DNA from: Cryptococcus deneoformans JEC21
Taxonomy: Eukaryota > Basidiomycota > Tremellomycetes > Tremellales > Cryptococcaceae
Length of the DNA stretch: 64,000 nucleotides
Reading direction: 5' to 3'
NCBI RefSeq assembly: GCF_000091045.1
Contig: NC_006670.1
Span: 768,501 to 832,500 of the forward strand
The notes under the pieces are model-generated. The model was not told the DNA's origin. It saw nothing but the letters and a program-made list of their open reading frames with translations, and searched no databases. A program made the translations under genes and the position numbers. Below, one piece after another: positions 45,431 through 59,100 of this stretch (the stretch's first letter is position 1; the number at the start of each line of letters is the position of its first letter).

Positions 45431-48400
45431 TGGGTGTCAAAGGCCTTTGGTCTCTGCTCAACCCAGTCGCTCGTCCAGTCCAGTAAGCTGGGCCACGACC
45501 ATGTAATGGACCTCGTGCTGATGTCTATCCAGGATCGAGAGTATGGAAGGGAAGCGATTGGCGATTGATAGTTCCATCTGGCTTTATCAAGTAAGAATTC
45601 TGCCATTCTGTGGCAAGACAATTCATATGCTAATATTATTATCATTGCACAGTTCCAAGCGACAATGAGGGATAAAGATGGTAGGGTCTTAGTGAATGCA
45701 CACGTTCTAGGTAAGTTCTCAAATGGATCGCTACAATGTACGGAATTCTAATCATAGTCATCTACTTACTTAGGCTTCCTACGTCGGATAAATAAACTGT
45801 TGTTCCACGGGATAAAACCAGTGTTCGTCTTCGATGGAGGTGCTCCGGCGCTCAAGCGATCGACTATCGTGAATAGCAGCTTTATAGCGTACATTTTCAT
45901 AGCTGATATGAGACCAATGTATAGGCCGAAAGAAAGCGAAAGAAGACTGGTGCTGCTGCCAATCATGCCAAAGTGGCTGAGAAGCTTTTTGCCGCTCAGA
46001 TGCGTCGCGAGGCAGTGAAGGCGGCACAAGTGTTAGTGATTTCTATTTAAGCTAAGATGGCTTCTGGAAACTGACTGTTCTCAGCGCACAAGAACAAAAA
46101 GAGGCCAAAGCATCAGCTGAGGCAGCTGCAGAGTACGCAAGGCGCTATCCTGATGAAGCGGGAGAACAAATCGCTGAGGGAGCTGTATATCTCGAAGATT
46201 TAGAAGGTCGTGCCGGCCCTTCCCGGCCTCGTTCTCCCGGACCTGCACAGACCGAGGGTGTCGATCCAAGTGCAGTACCGACAGACCCGGAAAAACGAAG
46301 AAAATACTTCAAAAAGCATGATCCTTATCGCTTACCTGCAGCCGAGATGCCCACAGTATCGACGTCTGACAGACCAGACGCCAGATTAGCTACAGAGGAG
46401 GAGCTCAAACAATTCATAGACGAGGTCCACCCCGAGGACATCGACATAGAATCAGCCGAATTTCGTGCTTTGCCCACCGAGGTCCAGTACGAAATTATCG
46501 GTGATTTACGTATCCGGTCCCGCCAACAATCTCACCGCCGACTCGCTGATATGCTTCGCGCCGCTCCTACTCCTTTAGACTTTTCCAAAGCACAGATAAA
46601 GCACCTCTCCCAACGTAACGCTTTGACCCAGCAACTTTTAACGGTCACGGATATGGTTGGTAAAGCCCACTTGACCATTCCTGTGAGAATCGCGGCAGAA
46701 AGAAACAGAGAGTATGTATTAGTGAAGAAAGACGAGACTGAAGGTGGAGGATGGGCTCTGGGAATCAGAGAGGGATCGAAGGAGAAGCCAATAGAGGTTG
46801 AGCCTGCGGAACCCAAGACTGAAAGCGAGCATGAATCGGACATTGAACCCCTATCACCGTGAGTTTAAGTTCTCATGGATTATATTGGAGATTTACCTGA
46901 CGTACAGAATTTAGGCCTCCGCAGGCTGCTATGGATCAAGACCTCCGAGAGTATCGTCGTCAACAAGTGCTTGAAGCTATTGCTGCCCGCTACGCTCCCA
47001 AACGTCAGGCACGAGCCCCTCTCGACGTTGCAGTCAAACCCTTTGGGCCATCACGAACGGCATCGTCCAAGCCATTATTCGATGTCGATGGCGAGGAAGA
47101 AGAAGGGGAGGAAGAGGTTGTGCCGACAGCTAACGATGAAGCTTTGGCCTTGGCTTTGCAACAAGAAGAGCTGGGAGACGATGAGACAGAGGTTGATGAA
47201 GATCTAGCAAAAGCCTTGGCTCTCAGTCGGAGAGAGGCTGAAAGGAAATCAAGGAGCGAAAATGAAGGATTCAGAGTTGTTGACGTCGGAAAAGACGAAT
47301 TGACGGAGGAAGAGGACGGAGATATGGAAGAAGTAGAACTCGTGCCTAGTGGCACTGTGACACCTGCTCAAGTTGACATAGAGGCAGAAGACAGCGAAGA
47401 TGAGGATGAGTTTGAAGAAGTCGACACGCCATCAACGACGTTGAGCTCTTCTCGGGTGTCATTAGGTGCTTCTATCGCCCCAGGCATGGAAACCCCGGAA
47501 ATTGTTACCATTCATCCGAATTCTACGCGGATGATCGACCCTATAGTCATGGATGATGATGACGATGATGATGATGATAAAGGAGAGCCCCTGGTCATGT
47601 CAATGTTTAAAGAGAAGCGGGCTTCTGTCTATCTACCTCCCCTGGCGTCGGACCTGCCCGAAAGAGCTGCTCAGTCATCTGGCGAACAGGCACCGCCTGC
47701 CATCACTTCTCGATCCCAAATCTCACAATCGACAGCCGTGCCGGTACGGCCCAAAGCATTACAAAAGCTGAATTCAGCGGTCAATGTACCTTCTCCTTTG
47801 AGGAACGTAGCTCAGCCAAAATCATCGCCAAAATCTTCTCCAATCTCTGTCGATGATGTTTCCGTCCCTGCTGGTGCCCCAGACCTACCCTTTACGGTGG
47901 AAGCCACAGATCCAACTGAAATCAGAGGCGCACCGTCCCCGGACATGATCCCGCCTCGTTCACCACCATCACCTGAGCTGTATGGGTCTGGATCGCTTGA
48001 AAGACCGCATTTTTTGGAACGCCCCTCGCCACGCTCGCCTGTGATGTACAATGAGATGGACGACGAGGACGGCAGCGAAGCGGATGAGAAGGATGAGACC
48101 CGATCCACGTATTCCTGGTCACCTTCCCCGACCCCGCCACCCCGTCCTCTCCGGACGACTGAATCGGATGTTTCGCTCAACACTGTTGCATCTCCTTCTC
48201 CTGCCTTGATCGCAGCGCCCCGAGATGACGATGAGGATGACGGTGACCTGGCGCCAGCTGATGTGGCGGCAGAATCCGATGACTATGCACGTTTCGTGGC
48301 GTCGATTAAGAATCGGGATCTCAACGAGGTTCGCGGGGAGATTGATGACGAGATACGGGTGTTGAACTCTGAGAATAGGGTGGCGATGAGAGACTCGGAT

Positions 48401-49748
48401 GAGATTACCCAAAGTATGATTGCGCAAATCCAGGCAAGTCGTTTGTGTTTCTGTGTGGGGTCAAAAGGATATCTGTGCTAAAAACTAGGCTCAAAAAACA
48501 GACACTTTTGAGGCATTTCGGTATTCCTTACATAACAGCACCCATGGAAGCGGAAGCGCAATGTGCCAAACTGGCACAGCTAGGTCTCGTAGACGGTATC
48601 ATCACCGATGATTCCGATGTTTTCCTCTTTGGCGGTGTCCAGTGCTTCAAAAACATTTTCAACGACGCCAAATACGCAGAGTGTTTCCTGCTGGCAGATG
48701 TGGAAAGAGAATTGATGTTGACGCGCGAAAGGTTGATTTCACTCGCGTATTTCCTGGGGAGCGATTATACGTTGGGATTGCCCGGGATTGGGCCTGTTAT
48801 GGGTCTCGAGATCCTGGCGAATTTTCCGGGGGAGAGGGGTCTGTATGATTTTAAAGAATGGTGGGGACGAGTGCAAAAAGGGAATGATACAGAGGAAGAG
48901 AGTGGGACAAAATGGAGGAAATCGTTTAAAAAGAGATTCTTGAAGAGTATATACCTCACTGCAGACTGGCCTGACCCGCTTGTGGTGAGTTTTTTGACCA
49001 AAAAAGGGGGGGGGAACAAACGAGTATTGATGATTACCATTGCGAATAGAGGGAGGCATACCTATATCCAACCGTCGATGAATCGGAAGAGCCCTTCCAT
49101 TGGGGATTCCCCAGACTTTCAGCCCTGCGAACGTGAGTAACCTGTCCCCGTTTATTGTGCTTTGAATGCTGAAAAAAATGCACCCCTACCCGTTTCAGTT
49201 TTCTCCACGAAGAGTTATCTTGGTCTATATCCAAGGTGGACGACGAATTGACGCCTATCGTGCAACGTATATCCCTACGGGGCAAACATGGGGCTTTGAA
49301 TAAACAAGGGACGCTTGATCCATTTTTCGATATGTCCGCTGGAGCGGGACATTATGCGCCTAGAAAAAGAGGTATGAACGTTAGTAAACGGTTGATGGGG
49401 GTTATCAAGCAGTTTAAGGAGGCCGAAATTAGGATGAGCAAAGGCGAGGATTTGGATGTGGACGCGATACTTGCAGACGAGGAGAAGGAGAAGAAGCGTA
49501 AAGCAAAGGGGAAACGAAAAATGGACGAAAAGGAGGCTGGAGATGATGAAAAGGAGGAGGGGAGAAACAGCAGTAGCAACAAGAGGAAGAAGACGAGTGC
49601 GCGAGGGAGGAGGAGGGCTGGAACGGCTTCGAGTGTTGGAGATTCGGTGGCGTCAAGCGAAGGAGGGAGTCGGAGTACGAGCACGAGTGGACGGGGTAGG
49701 GGTGGGTCGAGGGCCCGTGGTCGGGCGAGGGGCAAGGGCCAAGAGTAA
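45431..49748 (+). CDS. RAD2: XPG/Rad2 nucleotide-excision repair endonuclease
   Basis: Structure-specific nuclease that makes the 3' incision in nucleotide excision repair. The N region opens [17 protein letters not shown], then [20 protein letters not shown] and [18 protein letters not shown] with metal-binding Asp residues. An acceptor choice gives [16 protein letters not shown]. The long spacer is acidic and Ser/Pro-rich, with a poly-Asp run near 47551-47578 and ubiquitin-interaction-like [16 protein letters not shown] and [14 protein letters not shown]. The I region is intact: [38 protein letters not shown] and [20 protein letters not shown] (helix-hairpin-helix). [10 protein letters not shown] motif and a Lys/Arg/Gly-rich tail close the protein. 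Around eight introns; roughly 1,260 residues, normal for Rad2. Confidence 0.95.
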
Positions 49749-49865
49749 GCCATTTGGTGCAACGTTACTGTAGCAATTAGCATGTAGTAGTATTTTTTTC
49801 CCTTCAATTAGCTGTCGTCGCAGCGTGTCCTATTCCGGAAAAGATATGTCGTGCATCGAACACTT

Positions 49866-50590
49866 TTACTCTTCGTCGACTTGCTCCTTCCTGGCGACGT
49901 TTATACCACCAAGCTCCTTCTCAAGACCGCCGTAAGGGTAATCTCGGGCAGTGACTGGTCGTTCGGGGCGGGTCTTGATGAGGACGTAGGAGACGGCACC
50001 GACGAGGCCAAAGGCAGTGCAGAGCTATAGAAAGGAAGGAGTGTCAATAGAGAGGCCTTTTGTTTTGCAAGCTATATACATATAACATGCGTGGAAAGAC
50101 TTGCCTGAAGCAGGGCGCTTTGCCAGGAAGTCTTGTGGACGTCAGGGCCCCACATGCCGAGGACATCCTCGCTCTCATGCACCTAGAAGGAGGTCATGAG
50201 CATGTATTTTTCCCCACAGTTTTGCGGTATATATTCTATATGTTTCTATATAGCAGCACAAAACTTACTACTTCACCAAAGTTCTTGCGCTCCTGGATAT
50301 CCCACCAGCCGAAAGGGTATCGATTCTGCAAAGACACATTGGGGAGTTGAGGGTAGCCGTTCACTGTCCATCCGGAATAGTGTTAGTGTTGGTTTGGAGT
50401 AGACGGCAGTCGTATGCCGACAGTACAAGAGCAGAGACGTACATTGCGGGTCGACCTCCTCTCCGGTGGGCAAGGGAAAGTTCTCGTTTGCGATGGTGAG
50501 CTTTGTGGAGGAGGACGCGAGACGGGAAGCGATGGGAGCGATGCGAGATGCTGCTGGGCGGGCTGTGCGGAGGAGGGCTGGGGCGAACAT
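49866..50590 (-). CDS. NADH dehydrogenase (complex I) subunit NDUFB8/ASHI
   Basis: Accessory subunit of the complex I membrane arm in the mitochondrial inner membrane. Four exons (50443-50590, 50269-50363, 50105-50182, 49866-50024) give 159 residues. Presequence MFAPALLRTARPAASRIAP is Arg/Ala-rich. The family core is DPQLNGYPQLPNVSLQNRYP, FGWWDIQERKNFGEVVHESE and DVLGMWGPDV, then one membrane span (LCTAFGLVGAVSYVLI) and RDYPYGGLEKELGG. The third intron (50025-50104) begins with gcaagt after CAG; only this GC donor keeps the frame into the membrane span. Converges with RAD2, 117 bp between stops, and diverges from BDP1 with 224 bp between starts. Confidence 0.87.
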
Positions 50591-50814
50591 GGTGGGTGTA
50601 TGAGTGTGGGTGTGGGTGTATGAGTGGACGACGAAAGGGAGCATCGGTGCAAATGCACAAACCGGATTCGCAGACGCTTTTGGTGGATAGGCGCGGGGAG
50701 GGGGAGTGGAATAGGCAGGCGGGGGTAGGCACGGGAGTGGGATTCGAGGCGTGATGTTGTGGATTATTTTTGTTTTTGAGTTGTTGTTGCAGCTGCAGCC
50801 ACAGATCGCCCGCG

Positions 50815-52965
50815 ATGTCTCTCCGTCTCCGTGAGTAGGCGTTTTGGCACTCCCCCCCGCACTGACCCCCCGCAGCGAGCCAGAACAAGTTCAAACCCGT
50901 GGCCCGGCCGCCCCAGCGCAAGCCCCCCACGGCCGCCCCCCGCCAGTCGCTCTCCCTCCTCGATGCCGCAGCTCGCCCGCCCACCGCTGCCCCCCGCCCG
51001 CCCTCCGAGTCACCGCGGCCGCCGACGCCGCCGACAGCCGGATTCCCACCCACACTGACCACAGCCACGCAGCCCGCCGACCCCTCGGGACTCCCTCCCA
51101 CGCTGGCCACAGCACTCGAGTCCTCTCCGCCCGTCGTAGACCCCGTCCTGCTCGCCGAAGAGGCCGTCGCTTCCATTTCTTCCTCCATGCCGCCTCCAAG
51201 CGGCGAGATACGGCGCAAAGCGCCTCGACGGAGGAGAATACCTGCTGCCAGTACCGAAGCATCCAAAAAGAAACGGGCGGGGAAGATCCCGGGCACGGCA
51301 GCGTCGACACCTCAAGCTGCGTCGGACGACGATTCTGTCAGCCAAGCAGGATCCAAACGAGCGGCTTCAGTGCTCGACGACGACGACGAGACGTCACTAG
51401 CGGGGTCAGTCTCTTCTTCGCGTGCGGGCTCCCTTGCTCCGGGGCGCGCAAAGCGTGCGAAAACTTCCCGGGGCCCTCGGGTCGCTACGATTGCCCTCAC
51501 CGATGTAGAGCCCGAAGAAATGGTAGGCAGTCCGGTTACGGAAGAGATGACCATGGGCGACCTCGCCACCGTACTCGTCTCGGAAGGCCGGGTATCCTCC
51601 CGCGCTATCAAGATTGACGAATTTCGACGAGCAGAAATGCTCAAGAAGAAGGAGGTTGCTCAAAAGCGTGCCGAGGAAACTTGGAAGCGTAATCAGATCA
51701 AGAGACGTAAAGTCCGTGCTGCTCAAAACAAGGATAGGGCAAAGAGAAGAGAAGAAATTAGGAAACAAGGCGGGGACGAGAAGGATGTCTCTCCCGATGA
51801 GATGGACTCTGACGAAGAGTTTGAGGTGGCTCCCGAGAGACTTACACCCCCGCGATCGTCCTCGGAAGAAGCGGGAGAGCGTGCGGCAGCAGGCTTTGGC
51901 CAAGGCGATGAAGAGGACGGAGCGGTCGACTCGGATGTGCAAGATGTGGCTGTAGACAATGGCCCCCTTGACGAAGAGGACCAGGCGTTTGAAAACATGT
52001 TTGGCGATAACGCCCGTCCCAACTCCCTTGCTCCCGAAGACAATGCAGTTATCGCGAATGAGGAGGAGGAGGACGCCGCCACGGCCGCCCTTCGCGCTGC
52101 TGGCTTCACCGTCACAGATGATCCTGTATCTCCCCGGTCTAATGATGACGGGTGGGGTGGTCCTGGTGGAGCGGAAGAGTTTGATGTCGCCGATTATCGA
52201 TTAGCATTGCAAGAAAAACGACTTCGAGAGTTTAGGGAACGTGAGGAGGAGGATGGTGATGTGGTGGAAGTTGACGATGAAACGCGTTTTGTCAATTCGG
52301 CGACGTACGGAAAGAATAGGAAATCACAGAGATGGTCAAAGATGGAAACAGAGCTGTTCTACGAGGTACATCTCCTTTTTCCTTTGGTACGACTATCACT
52401 ATAACTATGACTGACTGACTTTTGTCGGGTACAGATCCTGGGCGAGACTGGCGAAAACTATACTCTGATGAAGGCATATTTCCCCGGCCGTGATATCCGT
52501 TCACTTCGACTGAAAGGTGCGCGGGAAAACAAGGTGAATCCGGAAAAAATGACAGCTGCCATCATGGCGCGCAAACCACTCGGTGAGTTTTTTTTCTAAT
52601 TTTTTTTTCTATTCTTTTCTGTCTCTCTCTCGGGAATTCGGAAAACCACGCGCGCCGGAACCTTGTATTTTTGCTGAAATTTTATAAATTGTGTGGTTAC
52701 AGATAAAGATTACCTGGCGAAATCCGCGGGATACGATGCGAGTCGATCGTGGGACAAGGAAGAAGCCCTCTTTGAGGAAGCCAAGGCCGATGTCGAGAGG
52801 TTGCGGAAACTCGATAGCGAACAACCGCTCGGGAAAGATGTCGAAGATCTGGATGAGCAGTCTGGAGATATGATGGAAGCAGACGATGATGATGGTTTGC
52901 AGAGGATTGAGGAGATGGATGTGGAAGAAGAGGAAGGGAAAAGTGAAGATGGAAACGACGAGTAG
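50815..52965 (+). CDS. BDP1: TFIIIB subunit B'' (Bdp1)
   Basis: RNA polymerase III initiation factor that completes TFIIIB with TBP and Brf1 on tRNA and 5S genes. The first exon is only 16 nt (MSLRL plus one base), fixed by the join to SQNKFKPVARPP. The N-terminal half is Pro/Ser-rich, then basic. A conserved acidic/basic alternation leads to the SANT/Myb domain RWSKMETELFYEILGETGEN, YTLMKAYFPGRDIRSLRLKG and ARENKVNPEKMTAAI, which is diagnostic. A third exon pair gives a terminal acidic tail (EEMDVEEEEGKSEDGNDE). GC content is high in the first 700 bp compared with neighbours. A long minus-strand open frame at 50361-51296 is a shadow of this composition. Confidence 0.9.
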
Positions 52966-53311
52966 GAGTTCATGGAGATATTTGAATGAGGACTAAAGTA
53001 TAAAGAGTATAATTCGATTTTCGATCGTGATTAAAAGATATTGCTTTAGAGAGTAAAAAGCTAAAAAATTGAGAAATTTGTAGAAGCTTCATTTCCGGGT
53101 TTATTTGGTGTTGTATGCTTCAAAGTGTTCCGACTTTTTGAGTCTATAGTATGTATGTTTGTTTGTGATACTACCCCAACAATAATACAGTACGGGGATG
53201 CGAGTTACATGTCACTCGTCGCTATCCATCTACATCAACATTTCGTCTCGTAATAATCTATCTTTCATTCCATATCATCGGCAATCAAAAAGCGGCAGCT
53301 CTCTCCCCCGC
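52966..53311. other. Convergent 3' flanks of BDP1 and the hydrolase gene
   Basis: 346 bp, AT-rich after the BDP1 stop. Presumed 3' UTRs of both genes; nothing else recognised. Confidence 0.5.
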
Positions 53312-55257
53312 CTACACGCTCGCACCTGCCCCATCCATCTCACTCTCACAAATACCATTTCCCACCCAACCGCACTCTTCTTCCTCACCTACAAGTTTCC
53401 ATCCGACTTCTCCGGCCCAAGACCACCCGTCTTCCCTCTCTTCGACTTGAACCCTACCCAGCTTTTGTTCAGAAGCTGATTTGGGCAAATCCTTGATAAC
53501 CCCACGCAAGAATTCGATCGTAGGTCGAACATGCCATCGACGGTGTCTATCAGGTCCAAAGGGGGAAGGCGAATCAAAACTGCCCAAGTGTCCGCCTTGT
53601 GCGACTCCCGCAAGTATCATGTGCGATGAAGCGCGGACTGCAGAATAGGGAAGGCAGTCTGAATCGTAAAAAGTTAGCTAAGAAAAAGAAAAAGAAAAGG
53701 ATTTAAAAGACAAGCGTCATAAAGGACTAACCACCTGATACTATGGGATCATCGAGAGCAGAAATAGCCAGCGTCGGCCTGGAACACCAATCAATATGCG
53801 TACCCAGTATCATGAGGGAAAACCTTATACTCACCTCTTGATGCGACCTATCCATCCACTGGGACAAGCCCACTCCAGGAACTGGTCCATGCCTTCAAAG
53901 GGGAAGCAAGGCGCACTGCCGCCGACTTTTGTGACTACTAATTCGGTCACTTTACTGGCACGAAGTGTCCATTTATACTTGACTGAAGAGGATAGGGAAA
54001 GGATTTCTGGAATGTTGACATGTAAAGGCGACGATGGAGATGATAGCGGTGAAGGGGGAAGTAAATGGGGAGAGATGGACTTGAGAATTTTGCGAGCCAT
54101 TGTAAGGGAATAGAGGCGAGGGAACAGATGGGCAGAGTCTAGTCTTGTAATGGTTGATTCAGCATAAAAAGGTGATTGATGAGGGAGCACTGGTACTTAC
54201 TTGGCGCTCATCGCCTTTAGCTCCAAAGGACAGTAGAGGACAACAGCGGCTCGCAAACGACTTTTATCGCCCTGCTCACCGAGGTATCTCGTCATAACCG
54301 CTGCGCCAAGGGAGAAGCCGACTCCGAGTAAAGGGGCATCGGGGAATAGACTGGCGAGATATGTTGTAGCCGTGTGATTGTCAATGGTGTTGCCGGAGCA
54401 ATAAAGGTGAGGAGAAGTCAGTGGAGTTGAGGCACATCCACGGAACTATGGATCGGTTAGTGTCTTTCCGTGTGTTCAACTCTATATGATCTACTTACAT
54501 TGACTACAGCTGCTCGTCCACCTAGACCTCCTTCAGCGATAGGCTTGGTGAGCCAAACGACCAAGTTCCTCACATAACTTTCATGGCTGCCCCCGGTAAG
54601 GCCATGGTTGACGACGATGACTGGGGCATCGTCTGCCAGCTCAGTAGTGAGAGGCGGATAGACATCAACACCGCTGGTCCTCTTGTCAGTATTGTTCACG
54701 GACAGGGCTCTACTATCACACCTGAAGTCTGATCAACCCACATTGTTCCTCCATCCGGAAGTCGAAGAAGCTGTCTGATTATTGTAATGTCAGCCTCGTG
54801 TCGTTCGGTAATGGATTCGTTTTGATCCCACGGGAAGTCGCCGTTCTTGCCACCAGGTCGCGTGCACACCCCACTTACCTCTGATAAGTTACATGATCAT
54901 CCATAGAAAAGTCTGCCAATCCCGAATAAATCGTTTGAGCATGGCCACTTCATACCCATTGGTTAGTCCCTTCTACACTTGCTCGCTCCCCTGTCCCAAC
55001 ACGTACTTTGGCAACCACCAGCTAGCTGTGAAGCCCTCCTTTAGGCTTTTGCACCACTTATGGACGAGCTCTTCAGTCGTCTCTCCATGAGCGCCTACTT
55101 CTTCTCTGCGAGTAGGCCCCGTAATTGTGATGGGTGCATAACGTTGACAGAGTATGTGGTGTACCGCCCACAGTATGAATATAGCGCAGCATGTCCCGAA
55201 AGGAAGGGTCTGATATAAGTTTGGTAAGGAAAAAGGAGGGTGAAAAGCTGGGTCCAT
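53312..55257 (-). CDS. Membrane-anchored alpha/beta hydrolase, EMB8/YheT family
   Basis: AB-hydrolase-4 family, which includes yeast Eht1/Eeb1 (medium-chain ethyl ester synthesis and hydrolysis) and human ABHD1/3. Start at 55257 (MDPAFHPPFSL). A membrane span follows (FGTCCAIFILWAVHHIL), then NGHAQTIYSGLADFS, the family NGH-QT element, joined across an intron. The hydrolase core has QLLRLPDGGTMWVDQTS, VIVVNHGLTGGSHESYVRNL and GVGFSLGAAVMTRYLGE, where Ser in GFSLG is the nucleophile. The Asp and His of the triad are in AISALDDPIVS and AQGGHLGSF. About eight introns. The C-terminal 50 residues are Glu/Gly/Trp-rich and unique. The exact acceptor of one intron near 54690 (aag before AGGACCAGC) is inferred. 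Confidence 0.85.
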
Positions 55258-56159
55258 TGAACGATGGACCGTGTGTTCGTTGGTATCTGTAGAAGAGTGG
55301 GGATGTGAGTGGACAGGTAAAGGTGAATGAATATTGCAATAAGGAGAAAAGTGAATTGTGGGTGTGTGGGAATATTTTATAGGCTTTTCATTTTTTTCGT
55401 TTATTTCTCGGTAGCTGTAAAAATGGTGCACTGATCTGAAACTGAGGTGTTGAGTTACAGGGAAAGGATACCGCAGATAAGGACGGAGAGATCGGCGATG
55501 CATTACGTATTTAACATCCCATTATATAGGATTGATTAGAAATGCAGTGGGGAATTACAAGCTGCAAATATACTTCTGGGCATCTCTGATTACAAACTTG
55601 TTGCAGTCCATTACAAATTGCAAATACATTGCCACGCGTCCAAGGAACGGGACAACCCAATCTCAAAAAGGCACAAACAAGAAGATAAGGAAAGGACCGA
55701 CGAAAAAGGCAACCGTCAACAGATCAGTTCCCCCCATCGATGTATGCGTGGCTAGCGCGAACGACTCTCTCCTTCTCCTTTTTCCTTGAATAAACTTTCA
55801 GCGTGAGTGGCAGGACCTTCTTTCTCTCTCAGTTTTAAAATAATAGCCAACCATAATAATCGCCTTTTACCAATTTTATCAGTCCTGAGTCGTTTGCAAC
55901 TTAATAATAAACACAACTACGATGCACAGGGAATGTTATGGAACTTGGATCGATGGAACGTGTATCTTACGCCATGTTTTTTACATGGCAGTATTTCACT
56001 GCCGCCGGCAGCCTCTTGAAATGTTCTCCCCCACCAGCTTCATAGATCTATAGTAAATCTGCATCTTGTACAACAAGTTCAACGTATTATACGGTTATTA
56101 TACGATATGCTTATCACTACGCATGTGCCAACAAAAAATCGAATATAACGTCTACTGAT
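55258..56159. other. Intergenic region
   Basis: About 900 bp, AT-rich, between the 5' end of the hydrolase gene and the 3' end of the transcription factor gene. A short imperfect direct repeat (gcaaata with attacaaa) occurs around 55560-55630. No gene recognised. Confidence 0.45.
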
Positions 56160-59100
56160 TTAATAATACAATTTCGAATTACGATACTCCGAAATGTTCT
56201 GTATCTTCGCAAATTGTCCCTCCGCCTCTGCTCTCAAAATTTTCAACTGCTCGAGATACAGGTCCTGCACACGTCCTTGCGCTTCCGCGTGCAATAATCG
56301 TTGTCGTTCTTCTAGTACAGTTCGATACTTATGTTGGAGGTATACAAAGTACGGTCCCAGGACATCTGGATGAGCGCTTGATCAGCATTGATTCTCATAA
56401 GGCCGATACCCAAACAATGGAAAAAGGAAACACTCTGAGAGAAGCATAATAGCCAAGGAACAAAAGCCTTGCTTTGTATATCTCTGACTCAACAGTGATG
56501 GGACTCACTTTGACAATTCCAATATTTAATCACCTGATCCAGACCTGCTAATGTCATATTGTAGATCAAATCCGAATCCTCCCAAAACTCTTTCCTCATT
56601 CTCGATAACTCCAATGCACTTTCACCCAGTCAGTCGACATACGCATGTCGGGGAACACGTCGACTTACCTCGAAACTTGCATGACATACCACCATGCATA
56701 AAGAGGTCTCTGTCGCACCCCTGGTACGCCAGGTCGATCGCCCGCTAGAGCCTTGAAAAAAGTGATCTCATTTCGGAACCACCGGCGCAAAGCTTGAGAA
56801 TCCATCACACCCAAGACACGTCGGATGACTAGGAGTTAAAGGAAGTCAGCTAACGCTTACGCTGCCTTAATGAAAAACTAACACATTGCCCAATCGGCGC
56901 TCTGCCAGATATAAATTTTCAGAACTCCAGCATCGATGAAGATCTGTATGTCGTCTTCTACAGCCTGCAGTTCGCGTACGACATCTAGTTTGCAAACGCC
57001 GTTTAGAGGTTGATTGTTGACAATAAAGTGCCTACATAGCCATGCACAATCAGCCTATACTGACTGATTATGTTTTATCAGGCTTACCAGAGACTTATGA
57101 GACGATGATAGAGAGCCCATGGCGTTGTCTTACCTTGCTCCCCATCTCCCGCCTCAATGACTGCCATCTCTCCGGGGAAAAAAAGCCTAAACTGAGTAGA
57201 TACCACGGCATCAGCAAAACGTAGAAAAATCCCGATACTGAAGTCATCACGAGACTTACCCGCTCAGGATGGCTGATTTCTAAATTATAAGAACTCTTTC
57301 CAACCATGAAAAGCCACAATGACAGAGTGGCCGAGATGCTGCTAGCGGCCCAAAGCATTCTCCTCATCTCTTCTTTCCATATATCTCCTGCGGACCAATG
57401 ATTCGCCCACGCGGGTACCTGTGCCCATTTCGTGATAGACGGCTCCAACTGAACTTCTCTCTCACGCGCGGTGGTTGCAAGGACATTCGAATGTGTTAAT
57501 CGTGGCAAACCGGTAATCGATGTAGATACTCGAACATCGTCCGCATCGAGCCTACTGGAGAAAACGGACAATCCTATGCCGTCAAGCATCAGGACCGCAG
57601 CCACTAAGCGATCTGTGGTGTGTTCGACGTGTGGCTGCATCTCAAAGGTAGCGATGACGATGGCCGCTGCTACAAGACTCGGATCCTGAGAGCCTGCGCT
57701 GATACAATAGTTCAATATGCTCTGAGCTTCGCGCTGGAACAAAAGCGCAAGTTGTTGACCTTCCGGTGTATGGCCCTTTTGCAAAAGGGTGACAAGGCTG
57801 AGTATAGAGAGAAGAACGTGGGGTGCGGCACGAAGAGATGTAGCCTTGTACTCGAGAGTATTTGAGTCCGAAGCTTGAGAGAAAAGCGAGGAAAAAAATA
57901 ACGACTTATTGAAGAAGTTGAGCCAGATATGTGCGTTGGCAAAGCTGAGCGAGTGATAATGTCAGTCTGTTTTTCAAATGTGAGAAACCTTTTCACTTAC
58001 AAACTGTTGCAGGCCCTGACCACCGATTGCATGGCTGTATGTTTATCTTTATCATAATGTGCTAGTATCCAGTTCCACCATCCATCCATTGCTGCTTGGA
58101 TGTTTCCCGGAGGGGTATATATCTCGTATTCACTTTCCTCCGGTGGTGGATCCTCAGCCTTGCGCTTCAAGTCTTGTGAGTGCACGCCCTGAGTCAGGAT
58201 GCCGGTAGCAGTGAATGGAACATAGGACTGATCAAGGCTACCTGGAGGAAAGCCATTCCAAGCTGGAACCGTTTTAGATATCCCGTCCTTGGTATCTCGG
58301 ATTTGGGACAGTCCGTAGGGACCTTCTGAAGGCTGGACCAGCCCATCGTTAAACAAAGCCAAACTAGAAAAACCAGTCGTCCCGCCTGCAGTGGCATATG
58401 GCAATTGATCGCAGGTCAGACTCCCATCTGCTATTGCTACGTCTTTAACAGGTAGAAGGCCGGCGATTTCCGTGCCTCGTGAACTCGGTTGACCATCCCA
58501 GGTTTCAACTCCCGTATTCGTCTCTGGCCGTTTCACACAGCTGTTGATATCAGATTTTGTAATGTGCGGAGAAAACAGTGATTCCAAGGACGAGGAATCA
58601 CATAGAGATGTATGATTCGGAAGGAATGGTGACTGACTAGGAGCGGAGCCTATGTTGACCAGATCTGTATGAGCGAAGAAAGCCTGTGGCTCCCTTTTTG
58701 TGGTGTCTGAAAGATTGGCTTCCGCCGAAAAAAAGTTGTATGTCGCGACATCCTGAGGAATTGCAGATATTGGGATGAAAGACGATTGGTCATACGTTGG
58801 TAATGGTGTAACTCTAAGAGGGATCTTCTGCTGAAACTGCTGCTGGGTCAAATTGAACAGACTCTGACCAGAAGGTTCAGTCGGAGAAGGATCAGATTGG
58901 GGGATGAGTTGAGATTGTGTATTCAAAGCCAGATGTTCAATCTCGGGTGTAATGGCTTGATCGATGATCGATTGCAGTGGTTGAGGTCCTAGAGATTGTA
59001 CTGAGAGAGATGGAGTGGCTTTTGGAACATGCAGTGGTCGCGTCTGCGCAAGCAACATATCCTTGCTAGATTCCGGGTTGAACAGCGTAGATGAAATGGA

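Noticed and set aside
47551..47578. Run of gat/gac codons that might be read as a microsatellite.
   Set aside because: It is in frame and encodes the poly-Asp stretch normal for the acidic spacer of Rad2.
50361..51296. 311-codon open frame on the minus strand opposite BDP1.
   Set aside because: It arises from the GC-rich Pro/Ser-coding region of BDP1 on the other strand and resembles no known protein.
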